Shown: positions 10,358 through 21,926, numbered from the stretch's first letter. The stretch: DNA of 48,260 nucleotides from Chara braunii (GCA_003427395.1 BFEA01000316.1:380429-428688); one strand, 5' to 3'. Numbers and translations: made by a program. Notes: generated from the sequence alone by a model not told the origin.

Positions 10358-11934
10358 CTTTGCTCATATACTCGACCGGTCTCAACTTTTTCCCTTCCTG
10401 TTGAGCCAACACTGCGCCAATGTCGTATTGGCTTGCGTCAGTGATTACAACAAATGGCCTTTGCGGGTCTGGTACCATGAGAACCTCATGATGCATGAGA
10501 GCATGCTTCAAACGTTTGAAAGCTGCCTCACACTCGTCGGTCCAGTCCCATGGTGTGTCAAGTCGAGTTATATTAGTCAAGGGAGATGCGATTGTGCTAT
10601 AGTTCTTTACGAAGTTGCAGTAATAACCACACATTCCCAAGAATGATCTGACCTCAGTAACAAACTGGGGTCGTGGCCAGTCCCTAATGCTAGCCACCTT
10701 CGCATCTTCGGGCCTAATCCCGTCCGCGGATACTTCATGACCCATTGTACAAGATTCGAGTGCGACCGAACTCGCATTTCTCTGCATTTATCTTATACTT
10801 GTGCTGCCGGAGGAGTGAAAGTACTTTGTCTACATGTTGAGCATGCTCCTCGACAGTTCTACTAAAGATAAGTATATCGTCGAGGTACACGACAACGAAC
10901 TTATCTAAGTAGTCATGAAAGATCCTATTCATGGCGTGTTGGAATGTACCCGGCACATTGCAAAGGCCAAAGGGCATCACCACAAACTCGTACAGACCGT
11001 ACCTGGTTTGAAATGCCGGTTTGTGCTGGTCCTCTGGTCTTATGGCAATCTGATGGTAGTCGGACTTTAAGTCTATCTTTGTATAGTACTTACATCCCTG
11101 CACCCTATCCAATAGGTCGTCGATGCGTGGTAGAGGCTCTGCGTTCTTAACGATGATGGCATTGAGGCCTCTATAATCAATGCACATCGTTAGTGTTCCC
11201 CCTTTCTTTGGAACAAACAGAACTGGTGAGCCAAAGGGGGAAGCGCTAGGCCGAATCCAACCCTTTTTTGTGAGCTCTTTCAGTTGTCGACGGAGCTCGT
11301 CCAACTCGGTCGGAGTCATCCTATAGATTCTCCCTTTAGGTGTCTTACCACCTGGGATAATCTCTATGGCATGGATAACCTCCCTGTCTACGACTCCTGA
11401 GGGCTCCTCGAACAGATCAGGGTACTCAGCAACGATTGTCTCTATCTCTGGGGGTGTTTTAACGGGCTCCCCTTTTGCAGGGACATAGACTAAGTACATT
11501 CCTTCCTCTTGGTTCTGTTTATAGTAGTTATAGGAGGCAGATGCGCATAAGCACCCATAGGAATCTATTAACCTACTGGCTTTATACTTGGCCAGTCTAA
11601 TGGTCCTCCCATTAGGCAACTCGTGCTTCAACACCTTCTTGTCCCAGTCGAACTGGGGCTTGCCAACCTCGAGGTAGTACATGCCCAATAACATGTCAAA
11701 AGGCAACTCGTCGCTCACTAGGAATGATATCTTATGGTTTATCTCTCCTCCTGGGTAGGAGAAGGTGCATACTACATCTTTAACGTAGTCCTCCACCATC
11801 ATGCGCTCTTTGTTGGCCAAAGTAGATGCTACCGGTCTACTAAGGCGCCACACCCGGTCCTTTAGGCACAGTCTGTCAACGCAGTCGCGACTTATGACGT
11901 TTCGCGTGGAGCCAATGTCTACGAAGGCGCCTCA
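10242..11934 (-). pseudogene. pol: pol 5' part: aspartic protease and reverse transcriptase
   Basis: After an in-frame TGA at 11932-11934 the frame reads GAFVDIGSTRNVIS, a retropepsin-type active site with D-I-G in place of the common D-S/T-G. RT follows with SASPFGSPVLFVPKKGG, CIDYRGLNA, KIDLKSDYHQI, VMPFGLCNVP and the catalytic VYLDDILIFS, all recognisable, though some usually conserved residues differ (Gly to Asp in KSDYH). A one-base frameshift near 10745 (after CEFGRTRILY) moves to the frame with GHEVSADGIRPEDAKV and the first RNase H motif TDASQYDIGAVLAQ. A second frameshift near 10330-10360 joins the integrase frame. Confidence 0.88.
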
Positions 11935-12047
11935 CTTGCGACCACCCACACCAACTTCCACAACGAAGTGCTCCCCTCGAGGACCTCTACTCAGTGCCAC
12001 CCAGGACTCACGAGGGTCCCTTGCCGACCACTCACCTTGAAGGTCCT

Positions 12048-14060
12048 CTAAGGCTTCAGACACATCAAACGTACAAAGTATAGTTGGGTCCGGATGCGTC
12101 TCGGGGTGCCTAAGGAGTCAATAGCTTTGGCCAACTTTTGAACCGGGGAGGGTACATCACCCGCTTCAACGAGAGTAGAAGCAACTACATCTTCTATCGG
12201 CCCTAAGTGTTTCCCCGAGTTGGAGCTTGAAGAGGCCCCGGACTTAGAAGAAGGAAACCCACCCTTAGTAGGGATCTTCTGCAAGACCTTCGGGTTCTTG
12301 CACTTAAACTAAGTATGGACGTACTCGCCGCAGTTAATGCAAGCACCAAGTGACCAACGGTCCCGCCACACTTCTTGATCCAAGCCTGCGCTAACCCAAG
12401 CAGCTATTTTGTTTGGGTTAGCGGCGTGCCCCTGACTCCTTCGCTAACCGCCCTTGTCGCGGCCTGCTACCTTAGTTTTAACTACTGCGGCGAGGTTGCT
12501 ACCCTCAGCACTCTCCTCGCCGTCTAACTCTGAACCCTCCACAAGTTCAGAAACATCATCGATTTCAGTTTGATTCCCTTCGAAATCAACCATCATCAAT
12601 CGATCATCCTTCTTCTTCCATTCTTGTGGAGTCTTCTTCTTTCTCCCGTCCGTAGAAGGGGTTTGAGCACTACCCAGCGTAGCCTCTAAGTCTAGGGCCT
12701 TCTTGTTGAATGTCTCAAAGGTGTGATACTCTCTACGAGCCTCACTGACCAGTAAGTTCTTGATGTTTGTGGGAAGACATCTCAAAAATGTGGTCAACAA
12801 GACCTGTGGATTGTACTCCACTCCTAGGACAACGATCAGGCGCTCTACGGTTGTGGTAAGCTCTCGCACTGACTTGTACTTCCTAGCATCAAGCTTTAAT
12901 AATCCATCAGTGGCAATCTGTGCCTGCTGAGGATTGTGCCACCGTGCTTCCACTAAGTCCATAAAGCTCTCTAGGGTGTGGGTCTGCGCCGAATCACCCA
13001 TGTTCCTGCCGAACCCCTTTGAAGCTACCAATCTATTTAGCCAGCGAGTTGTTGAACCCTCTAAGTAGGATGCAACAGTAATCACTTCCTCCTCTACCAA
13101 TGTCCTCTTTGCCCTCACCCACACTGAAACCGTTCTCAACCACATGTTGAGAGCCTCGTCCTTCTTGTCTCCTGAGAAGGTTGGAGGTGGTTTCAGAGGG
13201 GTCTTGGGATACCAAGGAAATTGTTGTCCCGTTGGCGAGACAGGTGACGACTGTGGTGTAACACCAGTCACTGGACCAGACGATGAAGAAGCAACAGTAT
13301 GAGATCGGGCCGCTGCTGATGTACCACTTGGAGGTGGTCCGGACTGAGCGGCATAGGGGCTTATCGTCGCTGAGAATGGCAGCGAATGCAAGACTGCCGG
13401 CCTGATTCCTGGCCTATGCATGGCATTTAGGATCTGGTCTAAGGTGTCCTGGATGGTATCCATGTTGCTGTCCATGTATGCGTACATGGACATGATGCTT
13501 GCCTTCATAATCGTTTCATTATTGCTAAGAGTCGAGTCATCTAACCCCTCTAGTGCAACCTTGTTTGCCTCCCTACCCTCTAGTCTAACACTTCTATCTC
13601 TAATATCTTTCTCGCTTTTAGTAGCTTGTCTGAGTTCCTCCTCTAGCCTTAAGTGAATCCTCTCTACTTGTTGGAGCTCCATTTATTTCCGGGTGCATGG
13701 TGGTGTTGAGCTGAATTGTGAATCTGCCATCTGACTAGTGCCAGCTCCTGACATACTTGAGATGGACTGCGAACTGGTCGCGTTGGGTGGCATACCCAGA
13801 CTTTGACCAATTGAGTTTGCAGCAGAAGTGGCTGACAAGGTAGCCATTGCTACCACACTAGCTGCTGCTGCTGGTAACGCGCGTTCAGCCGCTGCTGGTG
13901 CCTGTCTCGCAGTCTCTAGATTGCGGACCCTTGTCTCGGCCCTAAGCCTTTTCTCGTCTCCTGGTAGTAGAACCTGGAACACAACGGGTATCCTACCGGT
14001 ATCCCGTCGTGTCTGCCTCCTGTCGTCAAATCTATCCTCCCCAGCCTCTGATCCGCTCAC
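12048..14060 (-). pseudogene. gag: gag: capsid region and zinc knuckle
   Basis: A single frame from 14060 to 12048 is broken by stops at 13683-13685, 12444-12446 and 12309-12311. The N-terminal part (SEAGEDRFDDRRQTRR..., Ala-rich) precedes a predicted coiled coil (MELQQVERIHLRLEEELR). A Retrotrans_gag-type capsid core follows: FSGDKKDEALNMWLRTV, ASYLEGSTTRWLN, ARWHNPQQAQIA, and FLRCLPTNIKNLLVSEAR. Beyond the second stop the same frame holds CINCGEYVHT*FKC, a CX2CX4HX4C knuckle whose Trp codon is now a stop. The first codon is GTG, probably a mutated ATG, with a TAG two codons upstream. gag and protease are in different frames; whether that is natural frameshifting or decay cannot be told from one copy. 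Confidence 0.85.
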
Positions 14061-14987
14061 AGGCTAGGCAGATGTTGTCTGCACTAATGTCCTCTTTGGG
14101 ACCTACCGCAGCATGCGTCTGACCGGTTCTAAAAATAAATAAAATAATTGGTGTCCGGCGAGTTACCTAGACTACTAGTCAAGCGGCATCAACAACACCC
14201 ACACAAATTGTACACATGTAGTCTACCTCTATCTTTGATTAGTTCTGCACAGAAGCTTTAAGAAGAACTGACTATGGTAGATTACAGTCCTACTCCAGGC
14301 TGTCTGTTAGGTGTTAGTAGTCAGTCAACCAACTAATCAAGATAAAAATAAACTACAGTGAGCAGATGTATGCACAATGGATAATTTAGTGATGTACAGT
14401 TGAGTTCACAATTGGAATCCCCTTCCCCTGTATCCAACGTACCTATGAGCATCATCAAGCTGCGGTGTCTAAGGTGTGCAACCACGGCCCAACCCTGTGC
14501 CCAAGAAGTATGTTATGACCAGCCTGCCCTTTTATTTACCCTCGCGTGCAACGAGCCTTACGTCTGACTGATCAGGCTGATCAAGAGGCAATTTAAGGAC
14601 AGCCCCCGAGAGTCCTCAGGAATTCTTTAACGTCGCAATCAGGACGACGATCACATCCAGTGGACAGTTCAGACCCCAACCATAAATGTTTATAGACGGT
14701 TTGGGAGCGTCTACGTAGGACTGGTCAGTCCACACAACCCTTCTATCAGCGCAGCAAAGAGCCTCAATGGACAAAGCAGCATGGCCTGCATGTACTAATA
14801 CCCATGGGTTGGCATGGTGACCGTGACCCGTGCTTCGACCAGGGCCCTTCAGAGGCACCGCCCTCTCCTGCCAGATGCGCCACCGGGAAGAATGTTGTCT
14901 CTCAAGATAGAGCGCACACGACTCCTTTCAAAAGAGAGGACACTCAAGTTGGACTCACTTCCTCACGGTAAGAAGAGATTGAGAGGG
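14061..14987 (-). other. Ty3/gypsy leader (untranslated region before gag)
   Basis: This interval lies between gag and the 5' LTR of the minus-strand element. I see no credible ORF, motif or RNA gene; the short ORFs present have no domain. The primer binding site is expected next to the LTR and therefore lies in the adjoining gap. Confidence 0.55.
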
Positions 14988-15407
14988 NNNNNNNNNNNNN
15001 NNNNNNNNNNNNNNNNNNNNNNNNNNNNNNNNNNNNNNNNNNNNNNNNNNNNNNNNNNNNNNNNNNNNNNNNNNNNNNNNNNNNNNNNNNNNNNNNNNNN
15101 NNNNNNNNNNNNNNNNNNNNNNNNNNNNNNNNNNNNNNNNNNNNNNNNNNNNNNNNNNNNNNNNNNNNNNNNNNNNNNNNNNNNNNNNNNNNNNNNNNNN
15201 NNNNNNNNNNNNNNNNNNNNNNNNNNNNNNNNNNNNNNNNNNNNNNNNNNNNNNNNNNNNNNNNNNNNNNNNNNNNNNNNNNNNNNNNNNNNNNNNNNNN
15301 NNNNNNNNNNNNNNNNNNNNNNNNNNNNNNNNNNNNNNNNNNNNNNNNNNNNNNNNNNNNNNNNNNNNNNNNNNNNNNNNNNNNNNNNNNNNNNNNNNNN
15401 NNNNNNN
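14988..15407. other. Assembly gap (420 N)
   Basis: A run of N. By comparison with the other LTR, the start of this LTR falls at about 15311 if the gap is sized correctly. Translated ORFs spanning the gap are artefacts. Confidence 0.99.
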
Positions 15408-16411
15408 CCGAGAAAACCATCCATATAGAGCAATACAATGAAGTCATGAGCCAATGTTCAAGCCCGTAGGCCACACCAACACAGTATCCAAAGTCGCTCT
15501 GCTCTGTCTGGCGCTCAGCGCCCAGCCTACTCTACCTGACTATCCTACCTACAGCTGGTTCACGCAACAGGATCACTTCGACTCACGAAGACCAATTTAC
15601 ATGACTGCCAACACCATCGCCGACCTCTCTTCATGTACCAGGTACGTATCTCGTCACCCTCAATCAGACCTTGATTACCCCACACCTGCCTCCTTCCCTG
15701 AAGACCACTCAATCGCCCGCATTACCCCCTGGTGCCCAGCAGCCCGGCTATGGGCGCCTGCGCCCTGCTGCCCTGCAGCGCCCCACTTCACCTTTACGCG
15801 CCCCGTCAGCGCCCTTGGCAGCAGCGCAGCATCAAGNGAGAGCGCAGCAGCACTTCCGCATTGCCAGCACTGGCCAGAATGCCTGGCCTGGGCTGCCTCA
15901 CTCCGTTTGTGGAAGTGGCAGCCTCCTGGATGCTGCGTGTGGCCTGGCTGGAAGCTTCCAGTAGCTTCCGGTTGGGTCCCAGACCCTGCGCCCAGGCCCG
16001 AGACTACAGTTGAGGGCCTGGCCCTTTGCAGTTAGGCACGGCATGAGTTTCCGGACTTGGGCTGTTTGCTGCATCTGTGCAGGGCTCCCAGGCAGGTGCG
16101 TCGGCACTACCGCTTTTGCAAAGGCCGAAAGCCTGCTTCCCAATGTATCGGCCCTGCTTTTTGTATGTGTGCCCAAGCGCAACTGTCAAGGCCTGGGCCA
16201 ACTGTATGACGCAGCAATGTGAGGCTCACGCGTCTTCCCAACCAACTGGCGTGCTGCGAGAGCCTGAATACCCACATATGGAAATGTCGAATTTTGCCTT
16301 TGATGAATATTCAGGCCCGCCTTCACTTAGGGCGGGCACTTGGCTTGCTGGGAGCCTTAGCCCAGAACAATGTGATGTCTGATAGGGCCCCTTGAGGGCT
16401 TGTTCCTCACA
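15408..16411 (-). repeat. 5' LTR of the Ty3/gypsy element (partly in gap)
   Basis: The visible 1004 bp match 7519-8501. Differences are scattered substitutions and an extra 22-bp segment near 15872-15896 (tggccagaatgcctggcc region). The LTR ends in ...CTCACA at 16411, followed by the CAGA target copy. One N is at 15837. As the upstream LTR on the minus strand it would hold the promoter, but no clear TATA box stands out. Confidence 0.88.
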
Positions 16412-17255
16412 CAGAAACAATAGTGCAGACAGGAGTCAGAATACCGCAAGCTGAGAGAGAGGTCAGAAGATAAAACCTCACCGAGCTCAAGAAGTTAGCA
16501 AGTTCATACGGGTCCCTTGTTATGATCGGGTAGAGCTGTGCAGAAACCATTTTTAAGCAAACCCTTAGACGCCAGCCCCCGACATCTGCTCTCGTATCCA
16601 GGCTTATCCGACAGCACCCAGCTGAGAGGAGCTAGAAGCTAGGCGACCCAGAGGATCAGAAGGTAGTGACTATAGGCTAACTTAGGCAGGGGTAAGACAA
16701 GAGAGCATAATGGGAGGAGCACGGTTGAATCCACTTCAATCAAGGGAATCACAGTACAGCACTTCCATCCCAATAGCTGAGTCAACCAGAAATAAACCTC
16801 ACCTTTCTAGTATTCCCATAAAATTCGGCTATGAAAGGGCAAAACCCTCTAGGAACCTTACGGACATAGCTTTAAAAAAAAAAAAAAAAAAAAAAAAAAC
16901 AAGCTGCACAAAACAGACGACCCGAGTAGCCCAGTGTTCGGGGTGCAAGAGAAGGCAAAAGACAGAAACAACAGTGCAGACAGGAGTCAGAATACCGCAC
17001 AGCCCAAAAGCTGTGAGAGAGGGAGGTTAGAAGATAAAACCCCACAGAGCTCAAGAAATTAGCAAGTTCAGGCGGGTCCCTTGTTATAATCGGATAAAGC
17101 TGTGCAGAAACCATTTCTAAGCAAACCCTTTGATGCCAGCCCCCGACATCTGCTCTCGCGTACAGGCTTATCCAACAGCACCCAGCTGAGAGGAGCTAGA
17201 AGCTAGGCGACCCAGAGGTTCAGAAGGTAGTGAATATAGGCTAACTTAGGCAGGA
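16412..17255 (+). repeat. Tandem duplication in the LINE A 3' UTR, preserving the empty LTR insertion site
   Basis: 16412-16694 matches 16962-17250 closely (same words cagacaggagtcagaatacc, gacatctgctctcg, gctgagaggagctagaag). 16695-16961 matches 7129-7421, including an A-run at 16872-16899. So the LINE A 3' UTR holds two tandem units of about 560-575 bp, the first split by the LTR element and the second intact. No coding potential is seen. Confidence 0.8.
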
Positions 17256-17475
17256 GTGAGGGGGGGCACATCCTTCCCTAGGGAAGTAATCAATGCCGTC
17301 CACTCGGGCCTCTCAACCATAATGGAGAGGAGCGTGCGCGTGTTTTCATTGTATTCAGTTTTGACTTGCCAGGGGAATAGGAACCAGACTGTTGCTCCCC
17401 AGAATGGCAGGAGCCAGAACGAAGAGGTTCTGTATTGAAAAAAAAAGAAAAAAAAGGAAGAAGAAGAAGAAGATA
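17236..17475 (+). other. LINE A 3'-terminal module and A-rich tail
   Basis: Sequence from ggctaacttaggcagg through ggaagtaatcaatg and gacttgcc...ggaataggaacc recurs at the 3' ends of LINE C and LINE E, and in part in LINE F. It ends with a short stem-loop and an A-rich tail interrupted by G. The shared module identifies these copies as one LINE lineage and marks the true 3' end. Confidence 0.8.
17415..17432 (+). promoter_or_regulatory. 3'-terminal stem-loop of LINE A
   Basis: CAGAAC, loop GAAGAG, GTTCTG: a perfect 6-bp stem directly before the A-rich tail. LINE E has a 7-bp version at the equivalent position. In some LINE clades a 3' stem-loop is recognised by the element's RT; that role here is inference. 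Confidence 0.5.
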
Positions 17476-17934
17476 TAGATAAAGAACCTCGCGGCACGAC
17501 TCACAAAATGTGCGAAATGGTGACAGCATCTTCTGCTAGGTGGTGGAAAGATGCACTCACCATGTTGTTTCTCCTTTTCAAATTTGGAGAGCGGTGAAGG
17601 GAGGCCAATAGTCAGTTGCTTTATGCCACATTGTCCCGCATGATGGCAAAACACAGCCAACAGAAGAATACGTCATCGCTGAGCAAAATGGCCAGTGTAT
17701 TTACCGCTACCGTCTTCACCTGAATACAATGTACAGTTATTATAGCTGTATTTGGGGCAACTGTGGAAAGATACGATCGCCGTGTTGTTTGTCGTTTTCA
17801 GATTTTGGTGCGTGGTGGAGTGAAGTGAAGCCCATAGTCACTGCTTTTTGGCAGTGTTCCTGCAATAGAAGGTTAAGGGAGGCCTGAATTTTCACAATTT
17901 TACAGATAATTTTGTCCTTAAAAAAAAAAAAAAA
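17476..17934. repeat. Spacer with imperfect direct repeats and a half MITE
   Basis: Sequence near 17547-17640 (gtggaaagatgcactcacc..., gttgtttctccttttca) recurs degenerately at about 17760-17850 (gtggaaagatacgatcgcc, gttgtttgtcgttttca). Between them, 17707-17753 matches one arm of the M1 MITE family (ctaccgtcttcacctgaatac). No gene is seen. Confidence 0.55.
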
Positions 17935-18680
17935 GGGGCAAGTGCGTTTGTGGCACAAAATAGTTTCGAAAGGGCAAAAAAAACATCTGTGGGGATATTC
18001 GTCGGGGCCCGACTTCGAAAAGGCAAGCGAAACATGGGAGTGCAATAACGTCGAGGCCGAAGTCTGATATGAGCGGTTGTGGCAGTTTTAAATGGGTGGC
18101 TGTGTCACAGGCACGGTACCGGTCTGGGTACCGGTCTGTTCCCGAGTACCGGGCCGGTGAAAAATATTTTGGCCGTGGCCAATCTGGGGTGTGGCCGAGA
18201 CATCTCGGCCGTGGCCAATCCGGGGTGTGGCCGAAACATCTCGGCCGTGGCCCGACCATGGGGTGTGGCCGAGACATTTCGGCCGTGGCCAATCTGGGGT
18301 GTGGCCGAGACATCTCCGCCATGGCCCTACCATGGGGATGATACACCTTTTTTTTTCTTTTTTCTTTTTTTCTTTTTTCTTTTTTTCTTTTTTCTTTTCT
18401 TTTTCTCAGCCGCGGCACGGCGCGGCGCGGTGCGACCAACTGGAAAAGAAAAAGAAAAAGAAAAAAAATCCCAGCCGCGGCACGGCGCGGCGCGGTGCCG
18501 CGCGGCCACGGGCTGGGACCACCGTGGATGTGACGCCAGCGCACTTTTTGAAGTCGGGGCGTGAGGTTACTGCCCATTACTGTTATCTTTGCCTTTTCGA
18601 ACTACGGCCATTTTTTCGTTGCCCATTAGTGTTTTTTTTGCCTTTACAGTTTGAAAGTGTGGTACTACCGCACTTGTTTC
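17935..18680. mobile_element. Foldback element with long imperfect inverted repeats
   Basis: The outer ends mirror each other: gcaagtgcgtttgtggcac on the left and, reversed, acaagtgcggtagtaccac on the right. The matching continues inward through aaaggcaaaaaaaaca and cgaaaaggcaa blocks for roughly 150 bp per arm. Both sides are flanked by runs of at least 9 A, which could be a 9-bp Mutator-like duplication but could also be simple A-rich target sequence. The interior holds a GC-rich minisatellite and opposed T-rich and A-rich tracts. No transposase is present. It abuts the 5'-truncated LINE C. Confidence 0.55.
18171..18330. repeat. GC-rich minisatellite, 36-38 bp unit
   Basis: About four and a half copies of a unit carrying ggccgtggcc, then ggggtgtggccgagacatct. 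Starts lie near 18171, 18207, 18243 and 18281. It is followed by a pyrimidine tract (18348-18405) and two copies of cagccgcggcacggcgcggc (18408 and 18472 regions) separated by an A-rich tract. Apparent Pro/Trp-rich ORFs across it are repeat translation. Confidence 0.85.
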
Positions 18681-21600
18681 AAAAAAAAAAGAGCAAGAAT
18701 AAAAGCCAATGCAAGGACCAATTCAATTGAAGGCCTGAAGACCCTTACAACAGCACCTCAAATAACCATAGACACCGTGGGAATGTTGAACATGGCAAAG
18801 GAATTCTACGACGACCTCTACCACACAAAGACCCCCACACCTACCCCTCCGAGCACTAGAGAGGCACGGAACAGGATGTTACAGTATTTAGAGAAAATGA
18901 TCTCACCAGAACAAGCACAATCTCTTGATAGACCGATCACAATAGAGGAACTACAAGTCGCAGTTCAAAGCATGAATAACAATAACTCACCAGGCATAGA
19001 TGGACGGACAAAAGAATTCTGGGAAAAGTTATGGCCACTCTTAGGGGGTGATCTGCTGAATTTTTACAATGACAGTTGGTCTAAGGGCGGTTTAGGAAGC
19101 CTGACGAGTAGTAGTGTAGTTATGCTGCTGTACAAGAAATGGGAGAAGGTAGACATAAAAATTACAGACCAATCTCTCTGCTAATTCTCCCTTACAAGAT
19201 TCTGGCTAAAGCTCTAGCTTTTCGAATATTAGGTCTGACAGACAAATGCTTCAACATTGATCAAACAGGTTTCATCCTGGGGAGGTATATCCTGGATAAC
19301 GTACTTACGCTTAACGAATCAGCCAAAAAAGTTAGAGAGAAAAGGATTAACACAGCAATCCTCTTCTTAGACTTTGAGAAGGCCTATGATCAGGTAAATT
19401 GGGCCTTCCTCAACGCGAGCATGGAGAAAATGGGAGTGGGCCCAAATTTCAAAAAGTGGGTGCGCATCCTATACAATGATGCTACGGGTTCTGTCCAAGT
19501 CAATGGTTTGCTATCAGCATGTTATCCGATCTCACGGTCAGTTCGCCAGGGAGACCTTTCAGCGCCACCAATTTCTCTTTTTGTGATGGAGGCTATAGCC
19601 TCATTCCTGTGCGAAGACCCCTCCATTCACAGGCCTACCAGAGGTCATCGTGGGCACCACCCACCACCTGCAATTCCCAATGGTAATAATGTTTGCAGAT
19701 GATCTGACGGTTCTCATTCGAGCGTCGGAATCTTCCTCTGGTACGCTGGTTAGAGCTATGGATGCCTTCAGATTAGCATCATAAATGAAAATTAACTGGA
19801 AAAAAACAGTCGGTTGGTGGTTGTCTGATGAGGACATCCCTCAGCTCCAGGGTCCTGAGGCGGCCATGACGTGGGAGAAACCTGAGACACCCACACGATA
19901 TCTAGGTATATTAGTGACAGAAGATGGCTTCGCCCCCCAAATGCCTCAGAACTTGCTCACCAACCAAATCAACAAACTGGGTAGATGGGAAATACATTTA
20001 CGTCCTTGTTGGGCCGTGCGCTGACCATCAATACATCGATCTTCTCAATGATGTGTGTACACAGCATCAATTTGGACAGTGTTGGATCATACAATCAAGG
20101 ATCTCAACCAAAAAGCCAGAGCATACTTATGGACCGGCGATCCTAAAAAAGTGAATTGCTTACCGAAAATAGCCAGGCACTGCATTGCAAGGAAACCAGC
20201 CAAAGGAGGACTAGGCATCATTGACCCGAAACAAGAAACAAAGGCCCTTGCAAGTTAAGTGGATTGTTATAATCCTCACCAGACCTTGATTGGCATTGAA
20301 CAAACTGGCTCTGGACAGCACGAGGAGTTTAGCCCCTATAGATACCCCAGCAAATACGTCGGGTCTTTTTTGGGTGATGAACAAAGAATGGAACCCAAAC
20401 ACAAGCCGGAGGAATCAACGAAGAGGATTGGGGTAAATGAAGCTAGACCTCCCACACCCTACTGCACTGCCCTGCTGCGGATATGGTGGGAAATCATGCC
20501 AAAAACAGTGGGCTGACCCAAGTCTAATGAGGAGGTGTTGAGACAACCTCTGTTCGGCAATCCCTGGGTGAGGGATGCGAGTGACCACCCCCTTTAACCC
20601 TTAAACCTAGAGGAAGGAGATGGATGTCATGGACAAGGCATGGAGTTTGGAAAGTCTGCCACGTATGGGATGAGGAGAAAAAAGACTGGGTGACAGAACA
20701 GGAACTTGCCTGTCGGCTCACGGGATGTCACCGACGGGATGAGAACCTGCAAATGGTCATACGCTGCATTCCAGAGGGATGGAAAGAATTACTGAGCGAA
20801 GCCTCAACATGGAAACCAGGAGAGTGGGGCGTCTTGGTACAGGAATCATCTCCCTCGACGGCCTACCAATTCTCCCATAAACAGCAGGGATCGGACACTC
20901 TGGCTGTGTTCACCTCTTGTCCAATCATTCATTCGACTCAAGGTCTTTCACCCATTCTGAACGATGGGGTAGAAAGAACAGTTCTAAACAGCTTTGTGCT
21001 CAGGAAAGTAAGAGTACTGGGGCAATGGCCGAAAACGATCTTCAGAATGGATACGGCAATTCAGGACTTGGAATTCGACCCATCGGAATGGGCCTGGACA
21101 CCAGGAAGAAGCAAAAACCTAAGAACCAATGTACTCATCCATGAATATACAGTTAAACTGAGATACAATCTCCTAATTAAAACCAAGGATCTGGATCCCA
21201 CAATCAAAAATAGATGGACGAAGTTGATCGGTCAGGAAGCCAACCAGATATCACAGATACCGTGGAAGAAATTCAAATCAATCCGACCGGTTAAAATTAG
21301 AAGCCTCCAATGGCTTATCTCATACGTAGCGTTACCTGTCAACCAATGGCTGCATTTCAGAAGAAGATATAATGACCCCAATAGCTCTGACCTGCGCGTA
21401 GTATGCTCGGAAAATGAAACCTGAAGATATGATACGCTGTTTAATAAGGTGCAGAGAAGCGACGGAATATTGGGCCAGGGCATCAGACCTCTGGGCCTCC
21501 CTTTTCCCGACTCCCCTCCCCGAACACCCCATCCAACTCCTCCTATGGACTAACATTCCTGCTCATTTCCACAAGTCCGAAACGATATGGTTTGGGATGA

Positions 21601-21926
21601 TCAGAAAAGTAATGCTCTGGTCTATATGGAAGGAAAGGTGCAGCAGAACCATTGAAGGGTTATCAACACCAAGGGAGAAAGTTTGGGCAGAGACAAGGAC
21701 ACCAATTCAGGCAGAGATTTTGCGCAAACGGCAGAAGACAAGACAGTCCATGACGGATAATGTGGATCAGCAGCAGAGAACAGTAGAGAAATTTACAAAG
21801 ATATGGCTGGCAGGCGGCAAGGTAGCACAAATAAAGGACTTCCGCACGCGATGGAAGGACTGGCACAACTCAGAAGTGGGCCTGAGAAGACACAGAATCC
21901 AGCAAGCTCCATCACAGGCCACATAA
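18681..21926 (+). pseudogene. LINE C ORF2 remnant (RT and C-terminal region)
   Basis: RT blocks are visible in three frames: SPGIDGRTKEFW (to 19184), KNYRPISLL through FLDFEKAYDQVNW and RQGD (19139-19702), then MFADDLTVLIRA with the catalytic FADD at 19692-19703 after a frameshift. A stop interrupts near 19782. The region 20020-20620 is further frameshifted but retains GGLGIIDP. 20624-21424 carries the C-terminal domain (WKVCHVWDEEKKDW, DPSEWAW, LQWLISYVALPVNQWL). The zinc motif is damaged at 21405-21450, and 21414-21926 encodes VMLWSIWKERC and LAGGKVAQI. RT catalytic aspartates survive, but no intact protein is possible. Confidence 0.82.

Larger units (their letters stand above)
7422..16411 (-). 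mobile_element. Ty3/gypsy chromovirus-type LTR retrotransposon
   Basis: Minus-strand element of about 9 kb with two LTRs, a gag region, a protease/RT/RNase H/integrase/chromodomain-like pol region, a polypurine tract and a 4-bp CAGA duplication. LTR termini are TG...CA on both strands. The order RT, RNase H, integrase is that of Metaviridae (Ty3/gypsy), and a chromodomain-like tail after integrase indicates a chromovirus. It is nested in the LINE A 3' UTR, so it is younger than LINE A. The LTRs differ by a few percent plus a 22-bp indel by eye, and gag and pol carry many stops and frameshifts, so the copy is inactive. The primer binding site lies in the assembly gap. Confidence 0.9.
965..17475 (+). 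mobile_element. LINE A (L1-type non-LTR retrotransposon), split by nested LTR element
   Basis: A plant L1-like element read on the plus strand: C-terminal part of ORF1 (980-2058), ORF2 (2191-7041), a 3' UTR interrupted at 7421/16412 by a Ty3/gypsy insertion, then a 3'-terminal module (about 17236-17436) and an A-rich tail to about 17475. The 5' end is approximate. The N-terminal half and zinc knuckle found in LINE E's ORF1 are absent, consistent with the 5' truncation usual for LINEs. The element is dead: stops, frameshifts, a MITE in the RT domain and the LTR insertion. I could not find a convincing target-site duplication for the whole copy. Confidence 0.75.

Noticed and set aside
14814-15474. 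ORFs of 163-204 codons
   Set aside because: They cross the N gap and are mostly unknown residues.
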